Assembly (NCBI RefSeq): GCF_001886185.1
Contig: NZ_JXLA01000029.1
Span: forward strand, 1-55,949
Source of the DNA: Enterococcus raffinosus
Lineage (GTDB): Bacteria; Bacillota; Bacilli; Lactobacillales; Enterococcaceae
DNA length: 55,949 nucleotides
Direction of reading: 5' to 3'
Position numbers and translations under genes: made by a program. Below, piece after piece: positions 25,286 to 34,507 of this stretch. Positions within the stretch are counted from its first letter, which is position 1, and every line of letters begins with the position of its first letter. A model generated the notes under the pieces. That model did no database searches. It had not been told where the DNA came from and saw only the letters and a program-made list of their open reading frames with translations.

Positions 25286-27435
25286 TCTTTCACCTCTTTG
25301 ATTTCCTCAATGGTAATTGTTGGTGTTCGCTTAACTGGTTTTCTAACGATGAAATAAATCATCCCTACAAGTACAATCGCTGCTAAAATCAAACCAACTC
25401 CGATTTCGCCATTTTCAAAAATCACATGTCCAAATTGATAAATGATAAAGCTTACAGCATAGGCTAAGCCGCATTGATAGCCAATCGCACGCCATGTCCA
25501 TTTGATGTCCCCCATTTCACGATGGATCGCGCCGATCGCAGCAAAACAAGGTGCACATAACAAGTTGAATACTAAGAAGGAATAGCCGGCGATTGGTGTA
25601 TATGCCGCTTGCAGAGATTTCCAAATTTCTACGCCATCCTCAGCGACTTCTGCGTGACGATATAAAATCCCAAAGGTCCCAATAACATTTTCCTTCGCGA
25701 CCAAACCAGTGATCGCCGCAACTGCCCCGCGCCAGTCTCCCCAACCTAATGGAGCGAACAATGGTGCAATCAAGCCGCCCAATGCAGCTAAGATACTATC
25801 GTTTTCATTGACCGCTTGCAATGAGAAGTTATAACTTGAGATAAACCAAATAATAATACTTGAAACAAAAATGATTGTTCCCGCACGTTTTACAAAGGCT
25901 TTACTGTGGTCATACGTATAACGAACCGTATTCCCAATTCTAGGCATATGATATAAAGGAAGCTCCATGATAAAAGGAACCGGATCTCCAGAAAAAAGCT
26001 TGGTTTTCTTTAAGGCAATGCCAGATAATACGATCGCTCCCATCCCGACAAAGTACGCGGAGGGCGCTACCCAACTGCTGTTAGGAAAGAAGGCACCCGC
26101 AACTAAAGCGATAATCGGCAATTTCGCCGAACATGGCATAAAGGTCGTTAACATCGCGGTCATCCGACGATCCTTTTCGCTTTCGATCGTACGACTCGCC
26201 ATTACTCCAGGTACCCCACAGCCTGTAGCGATCAGCATCGGAATGAAAGACTTCCCTGACAATCCAAATTTACGAAAAATCCGGTCCATCACAAAGGCGA
26301 TACGAGACATATACCCGCAATCCTCCAACAGTGCTAAGCACAGGAAAAGGACCATTAATTGTGGAAGGAACCCTAAGACGGCACCTACACCTGCGATAAT
26401 TCCATCTAAAATCAGGCTCTGCATCCATTCGGCAACATTCCAAGATTGCAGCGTTGAGCTCACAAAATTAGGAACAATATCGCCAAATAAATGATCATTT
26501 ACCCAATCCGTTCCCATAGCACCGACTGTCTGGATCGCGATATAGTAAATCAGCCACATCACTAAAGCAAAAATCGGCAAGGCTAAGAAACGATTGGTTA
26601 CGACGCGATCAATCTTATCTGAAATGGAAAGCTTGAATTGGTCTTCATCCACCACACAGAGTGTTTTCAAATGTGTAATAAAATTATAGCGTTCATTTAT
26701 GACTAGGCTTTCCGCATCTTCACCAAAAATCTTTTCAGTGATCTTAATGATTTCATCAATTTCTTTTTGTTGGATTGAACTAAGATCCAAGGCTTTTTGC
26801 GCACGTTCATCTCGTTCAAATAGTTTTAAACTGTACCAACGGCTATATTGCGCCTGCGCCGTACTTCCAAGCACTGCTTCAATCTCATTAATCGCTGCTT
26901 CCAAACGATTGTCGTAATGGGGAAAATTGATTTCTTCCACACCTTTTTTAATAAGATGCACTGCTTCATTAACTGCCTTATCTAAGCCCCAATTCTTCAA
27001 CGCACTGACCCCCACTACGGGCACACCTAGAGCATAAGCCAATTTCTCTAGATTGATCTGTTTTCCACTTTTTTTGATAATGTCCATCATGTTTACTGCA
27101 ACGACCACAGGAATTCCCGTTTCGATCAATTGCGTCGTTAAATAAAGATTCCGTTCTAGATTCGTCCCATCGATAATGTTGACGATAGCATCAGGAGTAC
27201 CCGAAAGTAAGTAATCACGGGCAACAACTTCTTCTGGAGAATAGGGAGAAAGGGAGTAGATCCCAGGCAGATCATCAATGATCACTTCGGAATCCTTCTT
27301 GTAGATTCCTTCTTTTCGCTCGACCGTAACTCCTGGCCAGTTTCCTACAAACTGATTGGTTCCTGTCAGAACGTTGAAGGTACTTGTTTTCCCACTGTTA
27401 GGATTTCCCGCTAAAGCAATATGTGTCTTTGCCAT
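25273..27435 (-). CDS. feoB: Ferrous iron transporter FeoB
   Basis: Membrane Fe(II) transporter of 720 residues. A cytoplasmic G domain comes first: G1 GNPNSGKT at 10-17, the switch region NWPGVTVE, DLPGIYSL as G3 and NMMD as G4. A helical inhibitory domain and a membrane domain with two Gate repeats (CGYMSRIAFVMDRIFRKFG near 370; CFAAIGAIHREMG near 640) follow. The ATG abuts the feoA stop. The C-terminal codons overlap the small Cys-rich gene. Iron control is indicated by the Fur-like box before feoA. Confidence 0.96.
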   Translation of the reverse strand: MAKTHIALAGNPNSGKTSTFNVLTGTNQFVGNWPGVTVERKEGIYKKDSEVIIDDLPGIYSLSPYSPEEVVARDYLLSGTPDAIVNIIDGTNLERNLYLTTQLIETGIPVVVAVNMMDIIKKSGKQINLEKLAYALGVPVVGVSALKNWGLDKAVNEAVHLIKKGVEEINFPHYDNRLEAAINEIEAVLGSTAQAQYSRWYSLKLFERDERAQKALDLSSIQQKEIDEIIKITEKIFGEDAESLVINERYNFITHLKTLCVVDEDQFKLSISDKIDRVVTNRFLALPIFALVMWLIYYIAIQTVGAMGTDWVNDHLFGDIVPNFVSSTLQSWNVAEWMQSLILDGIIAGVGAVLGFLPQLMVLFLCLALLEDCGYMSRIAFVMDRIFRKFGLSGKSFIPMLIATGCGVPGVMASRTIESEKDRRMTAMLTTFMPCSAKLPIIALVAGAFFPNSSWVAPSAYFVGMGAIVLSGIALKKTKLFSGDPVPFIMELPLYHMPRIGNTVRYTYDHSKAFVKRAGTIIFVSSIIIWFISSYNFSLQAVNENDSILAALGGLIAPLFAPLGWGDWRGAVAAITGLVAKENVIGTFGILYRHAEVAEDGVEIWKSLQAAYTPIAGYSFLVFNLLCAPCFAAIGAIHREMGDIKWTWRAIGYQCGLAYAVSFIIYQFGHVIFENGEIGVGLILAAIVLVGMIYFIVRKPVKRTPTITIEEIKEVKEWQL

Positions 27436-27906
27436 CTATTCCGCCTCCTTAGATACGACCACCATCTCTGATTCGCTTTTCCGTAAACTTAATTCATATC
27501 CTCGGACCCGCAGCTCAATCGGATCACCTAGAGGCGCCAGCTTCACAACTTTCACCTGAGTTCCCTTAGTCAAGCCCATATCCATCAAGCGTCGTTTGAC
27601 TGCTCCTGTACCATGGACATTGACCACAATTCCTTGTTCACCCGCATTTAGTTGATCCAATGAGACCCAAGTTTCTTGGTCTTCCGTTAGGTTCTTCACA
27701 TGTATCTGCTTTAATAAAGACTGAGACAAAGCCAGTCGCGTATTATGTAATAAAACGATTCCATTCTCGCCAGAGTGATTCACGACGGCAACTTTTGAAC
27801 CGACGATCATCCCCAAATCCTGCAATCGATGCTTTGTATCATTTTCTAAAGTCATTTCGTCAATTTGAACAACCTGATTCAATGAAACATCTGCCAAAGT
27901 TGTCAT
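27436..27906 (-). CDS. feoA: FeoA, two fused FeoA domains
   Basis: Cytoplasmic partner of FeoB, 156 residues instead of the roughly 75 of a single FeoA. Two SH3-like FeoA units are visible. The first (about 5-72) has KHRLQDLGMIVGSKVAV and the second (about 80-150) has KRRLMDMGLTKGTQVKVVKLAPLGDPIELRV; the second is the better conserved. The tandem form is common in lactic acid bacteria. The frame begins with a GTG at 27918, but the ATG at 27906, seven nt after GGTGGAG, is chosen. First gene of feoA-feoB-Cys-rich gene. Confidence 0.92.
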   Translation of the reverse strand: MTTLADVSLNQVVQIDEMTLENDTKHRLQDLGMIVGSKVAVVNHSGENGIVLLHNTRLALSQSLLKQIHVKNLTEDQETWVSLDQLNAGEQGIVVNVHGTGAVKRRLMDMGLTKGTQVKVVKLAPLGDPIELRVRGYELSLRKSESEMVVVSKEAE

Positions 27907-27950
27907 ACACTTCTCCACCTTACTGTTCGACTTCTAAATCTAATTAATAA

Positions 27951-27965
27951 TGAGAATCTTTCTCA
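27951..27965. promoter_or_regulatory. Fur-like box upstream of feoA
   Basis: TGAGAATCTTTCTCA is a near-perfect palindrome matching the 7-1-7 Fur consensus TGATAATNATTATCA at 11 of 14 informative positions. It overlaps the expected start of the feo transcript, where a repressor would block initiation. Confidence 0.65.
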
Positions 27966-27968
27966 CTA

Positions 27969-27997
27969 AGAATAGCTTCATTTCATGGCAAAGTCAA
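27969..27997 (-). promoter_or_regulatory. Promoter of the feo operon
   Basis: Minus strand TTGACT (27997-27992), 17 bp, TATTCT (27974-27969). The Fur-like box follows within 4 bp. Confidence 0.7.
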
Positions 27998-28186
27998 TAA
28001 ATGGTCGAAGAATTTCTCTATTTTTTGAGCAATTTGTTTGACAATCTCTGTTTTATTTGTTTTATTTTTCTTTTTTTCGTTATTAAAAAAACTTTTTTGC
28101 CGTAAAAAAACATCCCAGAACAGTTTTTTGAATTCTGTAAAGGGATTTTTCTTTGAAACCGTCCGTTTTCAATGTTTTTGCAAAAA

Positions 28187-28202
28187 ACACAAAGAGTAGT
28201 AT
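28187..28202. promoter_or_regulatory. NrdR box 1 (distal)
   Basis: ACACAAAGAGTAGTAT matches the NrdR box ACACAATATATAGTGT at about 11 of 16. It lies exactly 31 bp upstream of box 2, the three-helical-turn spacing typical of NrdR box pairs. Confidence 0.6.
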
Positions 28203-28217
28203 ACCAATGTTTCACCA

Positions 28218-28233
28218 CCACAATATATGGTAT
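28218..28233. promoter_or_regulatory. NrdR box 2 (proximal)
   Basis: CCACAATATATGGTAT matches the NrdR consensus at about 13 of 16 and ends 7 bp before the -35. NrdR would repress nrdHEF when dATP is plentiful. Confidence 0.7.
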
Positions 28234-28240
28234 CAAACGA

Positions 28241-28268
28241 TTGACTTTTTCCCTACATCTTTTATACT
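28241..28268 (+). promoter_or_regulatory. Promoter of nrdHEF
   Basis: TTGACT (28241-28246), 16 bp, TATACT (28263-28268), 31 bp before the nrdH start. Confidence 0.75.
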
Positions 28269-28299
28269 AGTAATTGTAGAAATCAAGGGAGGTCGTCTT

Positions 28300-28518
28300 A
28301 TGGTAAAAGTATATTCAAAAAACAATTGTATGCAATGCAAAATGACAAAACGTTATTTAACTGAGAATCAAATTTCATTCGAAGAGGTCAACATCGACAA
28401 TGAACCCGAAGCTCTAGGTTTTCTAAAAGATCAAGGTTTCCAAAGTGTCCCAGTTATTTTCGGTGGACAACAAGCCATTATCGGTTTCCGTCCAGATCAA
28501 TTGAAAGCATTAGCGTAA
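28300..28518 (+). CDS. nrdH: NrdH glutaredoxin-like redoxin
   Basis: Small redoxin of 72 residues that delivers electrons to class Ib ribonucleotide reductase. The redox pair is CMQC (Cys10, Cys13), followed by MTKRYL. The NrdH signature SVPVIF with GFRPDQL lies in the C-terminal half. The frame is open from 28153, but the ATG at 28300 after AGGGAGGT gives the family length. First gene of the nrdH-nrdE-nrdF unit, repressed by NrdR according to its promoter. Confidence 0.95.
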   Translation: MVKVYSKNNCMQCKMTKRYLTENQISFEEVNIDNEPEALGFLKDQGFQSVPVIFGGQQAIIGFRPDQLKALA

Positions 28519-28645
28519 TTTAAGAGGTCGCACCTGAAGCGGCTAGCTTCAAGAAAGAAGAGGGATTATCCAAAAGTAGCTTTTCATACTTTAGGGATAG
28601 TTCGGCTTATTTCTTAAGAAACTGCTTCTAGAGCACCGTTTTTCG

Positions 28646-28674
28646 AAACTTTGCGATCCATGATTGCAAAGTTT
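28646..28674 (+). terminator. Hairpin between nrdH and nrdE (partial terminator)
   Basis: AAACTTTGC, 11-nt loop, GCAAAGTTT, followed by the imperfect T run TCTTCTTTATT. It may lower nrdEF relative to nrdH or stabilise the nrdH message. A small GAAGC-GGCTA-GCTTC hairpin lies nearer nrdH. Confidence 0.45.
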
Positions 28675-28713
28675 TCTTCTTTATTATAGATAGAAAAGGA
28701 AAGATGTGACGAG

Positions 28714-30873
28714 ATGAGTTTAAAGGACCTAGGTGAAGTATCTTACTTCAAATTAAACAATGAGATCAATCGTCCAGTAAATGGACAGATTCCACTAAAT
28801 AAAGACAAAGAAGCCTTGGCTGCTTTTTTCAAAGAAAATGTAGAACCAAATACCCATACATTTTCTTCTGTACAAGAAAAAATAGACTATTTAATAGAAG
28901 AAGACTTTTTAGAAGCAGAATTTATCGCGAAATATACCCCTGCTTTTATTGAGAAGCTCTTCAATTACTTAGCTGACCAAAACTTTACATTCAAATCATT
29001 TATGGCAGCTTATAAATTTTACTCACAATATGCCTTGAAAAACAATGCAGGCACTGAGTATTTAGAAAGCTACGAAGACCGTGTTGCCTTCAACGCCTTG
29101 TATTTTGCTGATGGCGATGAACAATTGGCTTTGTCTTTAGCAGATGAAATGATTCATCAACGGTATCAACCAGCTACCCCTTCTTTTTTAAATGCAGGTC
29201 GTAAGCGTCGCGGAGAACTTGTTTCTTGTTTCTTGATTCAAGTAACAGATGACATGAACAGTATCGGCCGTTCGATTAACTCAGCTCTGCAATTATCACG
29301 TATCGGTGGCGGTGTAGGAATTAACCTATCGAACTTACGTGAAGCCGGCTCCCCGATTAAAGGCTATGACGGCGCGGCAAGTGGTGTGGTTCCAGTGATG
29401 AAGCTGTTCGAAGATAGTTTCTCTTACTCTAACCAGCTAGGGCAGCGTCAAGGTGCAGGTGTGGTTTACTTAGACGTCTTCCACCCAGATATTGAAATGT
29501 TCTTATCAGCCAAAAAAGAAAACGCCGATGAAAAAATCCGTGTGAAGACTCTTTCACTTGGTGTGACTGTACCGGATAAGTTTTACGAATTGGCTCGTAA
29601 AAATGAAGATATGTATTTATTCAGTCCTTATGGTATCGAACGCGAATACGGCGTGCCTTATTCCTATGTGGATATCACCAAGGAATACGACAACTTAGTC
29701 GCAAACCCAAACATTCGCAAGAAAAAAATTCGTGCCCGTGATTTGGAAAATGAACTTTCTAAATTGCAGCAAGAATCCGGCTACCCTTATATCATCAATA
29801 TTGATACGGCAAACCGTGCCAATCCGATTGATGGAAAAATTGTTATGAGTAATCTATGTTCCGAAATTTTACAGGTTCAAACACCTTCTACTATTAACGG
29901 GCGTCAAGAATACGATGTACTTGGTACAGACATTTCATGTAATCTTGGTTCGACGAATATTGTTAATTTGATGGAAAGTCCTGACTTTGGTCAATCCGTT
30001 CGTACAATGGTACGAGCATTAACCTTTGTTACCGATGAATCTGACATTGATGTCGTCCCTTCTATTCAAAATGGAAATAAATTGAATCATACGATTGGTT
30101 TAGGGGCGATGGGCTTACACAGCTTCTTCGCAAAACACTTGATGGAATATGGTTCAGAAGAATCCATCGACTTTACTAATATCTACTTCACTTTGTTAAA
30201 TTATTGGACATTGATGGAAAGCAACGAGCTTGCGAAAGAACGTAAGACAGTCTTCCATAACTTCGAAAAATCAGCCTATGCAGACGGTTCTTACTTTGAT
30301 AAGTATACAACAGGTGAATTTTTACCAAAAACAGATAAAGTCAAAGAAATCTTCAAAGATATTTTCATTCCTACCGCTGAAGATTGGCAAGCGCTAAAAG
30401 AAGCTGTCCAAAAAGACGGACTTTATCACCAAAACCGTTTAGCGGTTGCTCCAAATGGCTCCATTTCTTATATCAATGACACAAGTGCCAGCTTGCACCC
30501 AATCACTCGTTTGATTGAAGAACGTCAAGAGAAGAAAATCGGCAAGATCTATTATCCAGCTCCTTACTTGAATAATGATACTTTGCCTTACTATACTTCT
30601 GCTTATGACATGGATATGCGAAAAGTCATTGATGTATATGCGACGGCTCAACAACATATTGATCAAGGAATGAGTCTGACCTTATTCATGCGTTCTGAAA
30701 TTCCTGAAGGCTTGTATGAATGGAAAACAGAAAGCAAACAAACCACCCGTGATTTGAATATTTTGCGTAACTACGCGTTTTATAAAGGCTGTAAATCAAT
30801 TTATTACGTTCGGACCTTTACAGATGATGCAGAAGAAATCGGCTCCAACCAATGTGAAAGCTGCGTAATCTAA
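28714..30873 (+). CDS. nrdE: Class Ib ribonucleotide reductase alpha subunit NrdE
   Basis: Catalytic subunit of 719 residues reducing ribonucleoside diphosphates. The N terminus lacks a long ATP-cone, as in class Ib. Active-site cysteines are seen in GELVSCFLIQ and MSNLCSEILQ, the thiyl-radical loop region in LGAMGLHSFFA, and the C-terminal redox pair in NQCESCVI, which NrdH reduces. The radical-transfer tyrosines are expected in KSIYYVRTFTDD. Start ATG after GAAAGGAAAGATG-type purine tract. About 195 bp after nrdH. Confidence 0.97.
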   Translation: MSLKDLGEVSYFKLNNEINRPVNGQIPLNKDKEALAAFFKENVEPNTHTFSSVQEKIDYLIEEDFLEAEFIAKYTPAFIEKLFNYLADQNFTFKSFMAAYKFYSQYALKNNAGTEYLESYEDRVAFNALYFADGDEQLALSLADEMIHQRYQPATPSFLNAGRKRRGELVSCFLIQVTDDMNSIGRSINSALQLSRIGGGVGINLSNLREAGSPIKGYDGAASGVVPVMKLFEDSFSYSNQLGQRQGAGVVYLDVFHPDIEMFLSAKKENADEKIRVKTLSLGVTVPDKFYELARKNEDMYLFSPYGIEREYGVPYSYVDITKEYDNLVANPNIRKKKIRARDLENELSKLQQESGYPYIINIDTANRANPIDGKIVMSNLCSEILQVQTPSTINGRQEYDVLGTDISCNLGSTNIVNLMESPDFGQSVRTMVRALTFVTDESDIDVVPSIQNGNKLNHTIGLGAMGLHSFFAKHLMEYGSEESIDFTNIYFTLLNYWTLMESNELAKERKTVFHNFEKSAYADGSYFDKYTTGEFLPKTDKVKEIFKDIFIPTAEDWQALKEAVQKDGLYHQNRLAVAPNGSISYINDTSASLHPITRLIEERQEKKIGKIYYPAPYLNNDTLPYYTSAYDMDMRKVIDVYATAQQHIDQGMSLTLFMRSEIPEGLYEWKTESKQTTRDLNILRNYAFYKGCKSIYYVRTFTDDAEEIGSNQCESCVI

Positions 30874-30882
30874 TCATTATTG

Positions 30883-30913
30883 TTACCTCTCGCGCTGCTC
30901 GCACGAGAGGTAA
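30883..30913 (+). other. Stem-loop between nrdE and nrdF
   Basis: Perfect 10-bp stem TTACCTCTCG / CGAGAGGTAA with an 11-nt loop and no T run, so not a terminator. It probably stabilises or processes the mRNA between the two subunit genes. Confidence 0.6.
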
Positions 30914-30954
30914 TACTGTGAGAAATACATTAATACGAACTAGGGGGAAATTTC

Positions 30955-31920
30955 ATGGCAGAAACTTATTATGAAGCCATTAACTGGAATGAGATCGAAG
31001 ACGTCATCGACAAATCGACTTGGGAAAAATTAACAGAACAATTTTGGTTAGACACTCGAATTCCTTTGTCTAACGACCTAGATGATTGGCGCAAACTATC
31101 TCCATTAGAAAGAACCGTCGTCGGACATGTTTTTGGCGGGTTAACATTGCTTGATACCGTGCAATCAGAAAGCGGAATGGATCAACTTCGCGAGGATGTA
31201 CGCACTCCTCATGAAGAAGCTGTTCTGAATAATATCCAATTCATGGAGTCTGTTCACGCGAAAAGTTATTCTTCTATCTTCAGTACATTGAACACCAAAG
31301 TCGAGATCGAAGAAATTTTTGAATGGACAAATACAAATCAATACCTGCAAAAAAAAGCCGAAAGAATCAATGAAATCTATAAAACTGGAACACCCTTGGA
31401 AAAGAAAATCGCTAGTGTGTTTCTAGAGACCTTCTTATTTTATTCTGGTTTTTATACCCCTCTTTACTATTTAGGGAATAATAAATTGGCTAACGTAGCT
31501 GAGATTATTAAATTAATCATTCGTGATGAATCCGTACATGGAACCTACATTGGTTATAAATTCCAAAGAGGATTCAATGAGCAAACCGAAGAAGAACAAG
31601 AACGTTTGAAAGAATGGATGTATGATTTACTGTATGAATTGTACGAAAATGAAGAGCGTTACACTGAAGAGCTCTATGATGAGATCGGATGGAGTGAAGA
31701 AGTAAAAACTTTCTTACGTTACAATGCCAATAAAGCTTTGATGAATCTTGGAATGGACCCGCTTTTCCCAGATACAGCAGATGATGTGAATCCAATTGTC
31801 ATGAATGGTATTTCAACAGGAACTAGCAACCATGATTTCTTCTCACAAGTTGGGAATGGCTACTTGCTTGGTCAAGTTGAAGCAATGAATGATGATGACT
31901 ATTTGATTGGTTTAGAATAA
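30955..31920 (+). CDS. nrdF: Class Ib ribonucleotide reductase beta subunit NrdF
   Basis: Di-metal tyrosyl-radical subunit of 321 residues. Metal ligands are expected in LLDTVQSE, MESVHAKSYS, FLETFLFYSGFY and RDESVHGTYIG, all in the correct order. In class Ib enzymes the cofactor is usually di-manganese and is activated with the flavodoxin NrdI; no nrdI is present in the window. Ribosome site AGGGGG lies just upstream. Last gene of nrdHEF. Confidence 0.97.
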   Translation: MAETYYEAINWNEIEDVIDKSTWEKLTEQFWLDTRIPLSNDLDDWRKLSPLERTVVGHVFGGLTLLDTVQSESGMDQLREDVRTPHEEAVLNNIQFMESVHAKSYSSIFSTLNTKVEIEEIFEWTNTNQYLQKKAERINEIYKTGTPLEKKIASVFLETFLFYSGFYTPLYYLGNNKLANVAEIIKLIIRDESVHGTYIGYKFQRGFNEQTEEEQERLKEWMYDLLYELYENEERYTEELYDEIGWSEEVKTFLRYNANKALMNLGMDPLFPDTADDVNPIVMNGISTGTSNHDFFSQVGNGYLLGQVEAMNDDDYLIGLE

Positions 31921-32024
31921 AAAAAATCTGTCAGCGAAAATGGTAGGCTCCCCCTTAACTAGGACTTAATTATTTCTTTGTCTTAGTTAGGGATAGCCTA
32001 TCCAAACGCGCTGACAGATTTTTT
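31921..32024. terminator. Very long bidirectional terminator, nrdF / ABC permease
   Basis: The whole 104-bp spacer is an imperfect inverted repeat: AATCTGTCAGCG at both ends, TAGGCT and CCTTAACTA / TAGTTAGG inside, with a short central loop. T runs lie at both outer ends. It stops both converging transcripts; the unusual length could also reflect a degenerate palindromic element. Confidence 0.8.
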
Positions 32025-32026
32025 GT

Positions 32027-34507
32027 TTATTCTGAGGCTTGAATACGTTTGATGACCGCTTCTTTATTAACAAGTGTCGTAGTCGCATAGGTCAAAATCA
32101 ATTGGACAATGACAACTAATAGCACCATCAGTAAGACTTGAATTAATGGGTACTGATATACCTTTATTTGCATCAACCCATTATCTTTGGCATATAGAAA
32201 GACTAAGTACCCTAAGATACTGCCGATCCCCACTCCTGACAAGAGAATTCCTCCTGCATACACGAAGCCTTCCATTTGAAGCATTCGCTTCATTTGGCGA
32301 TCGGACATACCAATGGCTTGCATCACACCCAATTCTTTTTTCCGACTTAAGATGCTGTCGATCGTGGTATTAATCAAATTCATGATCCCAACAATCGCTA
32401 AGACCAGCATAATCGCATACCCTGCGCCAGTCATCATCTGCATAGAACCTTTCCACTGTTCCAAAATCTCTTTGTAGCTTTGCAAACGGAACATGTCATT
32501 CTCTTTCGCCAACTCTTCAATTGCGGGTTGCATCGCTGCTGCTTTGCCCTTTGCTGCTTTGATATTCACATAATAGGTCAAATTATTTTTTGACATTTTC
32601 TTCAAGGCTTCATTACTCATCAAGAAATTGTCATAATTGCTGATCGCTTGTGTAAAGTCTCCACCTGCGATGACTGTCATTTCTTTTTCATAGGTACGAT
32701 TGCCATCAAATATCTTAAAGGTCAACGTATCTCCAATTTTGATTTCTGGATAATTAGCCAATAAATAGCCTGTTACAATTACTTTATCTCCAGAATTCAA
32801 TTCCTCATAGGTCGCGCTGCCAACTGAAATATCCTTTTTGAGCTGACCCATTTGTTCTTCCGTAATGCCTCCGATGGATAGCCCCATAGGCTTATCTGTT
32901 CCTATTTCCTTAATGCTGGGGATTTCACCTGTAATTGATTGGAACGCTTCGACTTTTTCTACTCCATCGATGGCTTTTATTCTATGGATCATCTCATTAT
33001 TCAAAGGATTATTTTGTTGAATTGCTGTCCATTCTCGTTCTGGACGCATCTTGTCTCCACTGACAGAAGCAATACTCAAACGATAATCTGCGGCGATCGT
33101 GTCGCGTGCAATCTGTTGAGGATTCATACAGCTAAAAACAGTTGAGACGACAACAAACAAAATTCCGATCATTCCTAAGGAAAAGATGGTAATTAGCGTG
33201 CGCTTTTTGTTCCTAGATAGATTTGCATGGGCTAAACGGTTTAAATTGAGATTGATGAACCCTTTTCGCTGTTTTTTCTTCCCTTGTGTTTGCCCAGTAT
33301 AACGCATCGCTTCAATTGGCATAATCTTACTCGCTTGACGCATTGGTTTTAAAGAAGCGAGTAATACAGTTATTACTGTGATCGCGATGGTCATTCCAAT
33401 GATCCATGGAAGTATTAACGAAACTTCTCCGTTATCTAGCACTTCACGCATCACTTCCATTATCGCAACCTCATTTTCTATTGTGGACATCATTTGAACA
33501 AAAACAAACTTTACAGTAGCAGTTCCGATCAGCAGGCCAATGGGAATCGCGATGCCAGCGACGATCAAGTTTTCTTTTAAAATGATTTGACGGATTTGCT
33601 TTTTGGTTGCTCCTAGAGCGGCCAGTTTGCCAAACTCCTGAACTTTATTGATTAAGGATACATAGTAGATACTGTAAATCGTTAAGGCTCCAGCAATCAA
33701 GATAATCCCTACAATAATCGCCATTCCCGTATAAAAAGCCGGATCAACATAATTCGCAAATAGATAGTCGCTATTCTCAACAATATTATCCTCGATCACG
33801 TCAAAGTTTTTTCCGATTTCCTTTACCCGTTCTTTAATGGCATCTGTGGAAGTCGCAGCCTCCTCTGATAAACGAATCATCATTCGATAACTTCGTTGAT
33901 TTTTTGGGATCGTTTCTTGCATTAACTCCTTTGAGACAAGCATCGAAAAAATTTTTCTGCCAGCTTGATTTTTACCATCAGGAGAAAACCCTGTCAGACG
34001 AAACGTTCTTGTTTGTTCCAGACCTAATCCTTCTTCTTCAAGAAATTGTACAGGGATAGAAATATCGTCACCAATCTTAGCATTGGGATAGCCAAGTTCC
34101 TTCAATGCGTTTTTAGAGAGAACTGCATCATTTGCTTTTCTAGGCGCATGCCCACTGACAAATGTTTGCTTTGTTAATTTTTGTGCCTCGGCATCTAAAT
34201 AACTGATCAAGATATAGTTATCTTCTGATAAAATTGATTCTCCCACATCTTGACGCAACCCATATTCGCCAATCGCTTCGTGTTGAGCAATTTTCTCCAT
34301 ATTTTCTTCAGAAACACTACGATACATTGCATGCCAAGTCGGATAGACCTTATTGACGGCCGCATTTTGAACATTCACAACACCTAATCCGATTGACGTG
34401 ATCAGAAAAACCAACACACTGGTCAAAATAATCGCGATCCCTGATAGCAAATTCTTTCCTTTATGGTATTTGGTATTGGCAACAGCTACCGTATTGGTCA
34501 TCTTCAT
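32027..34507 (-). CDS. FtsX-type ABC transporter permease (two FtsX domains)
   Basis: Membrane protein of 826 residues. Topology is one helix (about 19-41), an outer MacB-like domain, three helices (about 255-395), a linker, one helix (about 435-460), a second outer domain, and three helices at the end. That makes eight helices and two FtsX domains, as in permeases of the SalY/YtrF kind that export or sense peptides and lipids rather than import. It follows its ATPase directly (34507/34508). The two-component genes upstream suggest it answers an envelope stress or antimicrobial peptide; that is inference. It lacks the ten-helix BceB layout. Confidence 0.88.
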   Translation of the reverse strand: MKMTNTVAVANTKYHKGKNLLSGIAIILTSVLVFLITSIGLGVVNVQNAAVNKVYPTWHAMYRSVSEENMEKIAQHEAIGEYGLRQDVGESILSEDNYILISYLDAEAQKLTKQTFVSGHAPRKANDAVLSKNALKELGYPNAKIGDDISIPVQFLEEEGLGLEQTRTFRLTGFSPDGKNQAGRKIFSMLVSKELMQETIPKNQRSYRMMIRLSEEAATSTDAIKERVKEIGKNFDVIEDNIVENSDYLFANYVDPAFYTGMAIIVGIILIAGALTIYSIYYVSLINKVQEFGKLAALGATKKQIRQIILKENLIVAGIAIPIGLLIGTATVKFVFVQMMSTIENEVAIMEVMREVLDNGEVSLILPWIIGMTIAITVITVLLASLKPMRQASKIMPIEAMRYTGQTQGKKKQRKGFINLNLNRLAHANLSRNKKRTLITIFSLGMIGILFVVVSTVFSCMNPQQIARDTIAADYRLSIASVSGDKMRPEREWTAIQQNNPLNNEMIHRIKAIDGVEKVEAFQSITGEIPSIKEIGTDKPMGLSIGGITEEQMGQLKKDISVGSATYEELNSGDKVIVTGYLLANYPEIKIGDTLTFKIFDGNRTYEKEMTVIAGGDFTQAISNYDNFLMSNEALKKMSKNNLTYYVNIKAAKGKAAAMQPAIEELAKENDMFRLQSYKEILEQWKGSMQMMTGAGYAIMLVLAIVGIMNLINTTIDSILSRKKELGVMQAIGMSDRQMKRMLQMEGFVYAGGILLSGVGIGSILGYLVFLYAKDNGLMQIKVYQYPLIQVLLMVLLVVIVQLILTYATTTLVNKEAVIKRIQASE

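Noticed and set aside
28018-28236. 72-codon minus-strand frame before nrdH
   Set aside because: It overlaps the NrdR boxes and is Lys/Ile/Phe-rich low-complexity sequence without a ribosome site.
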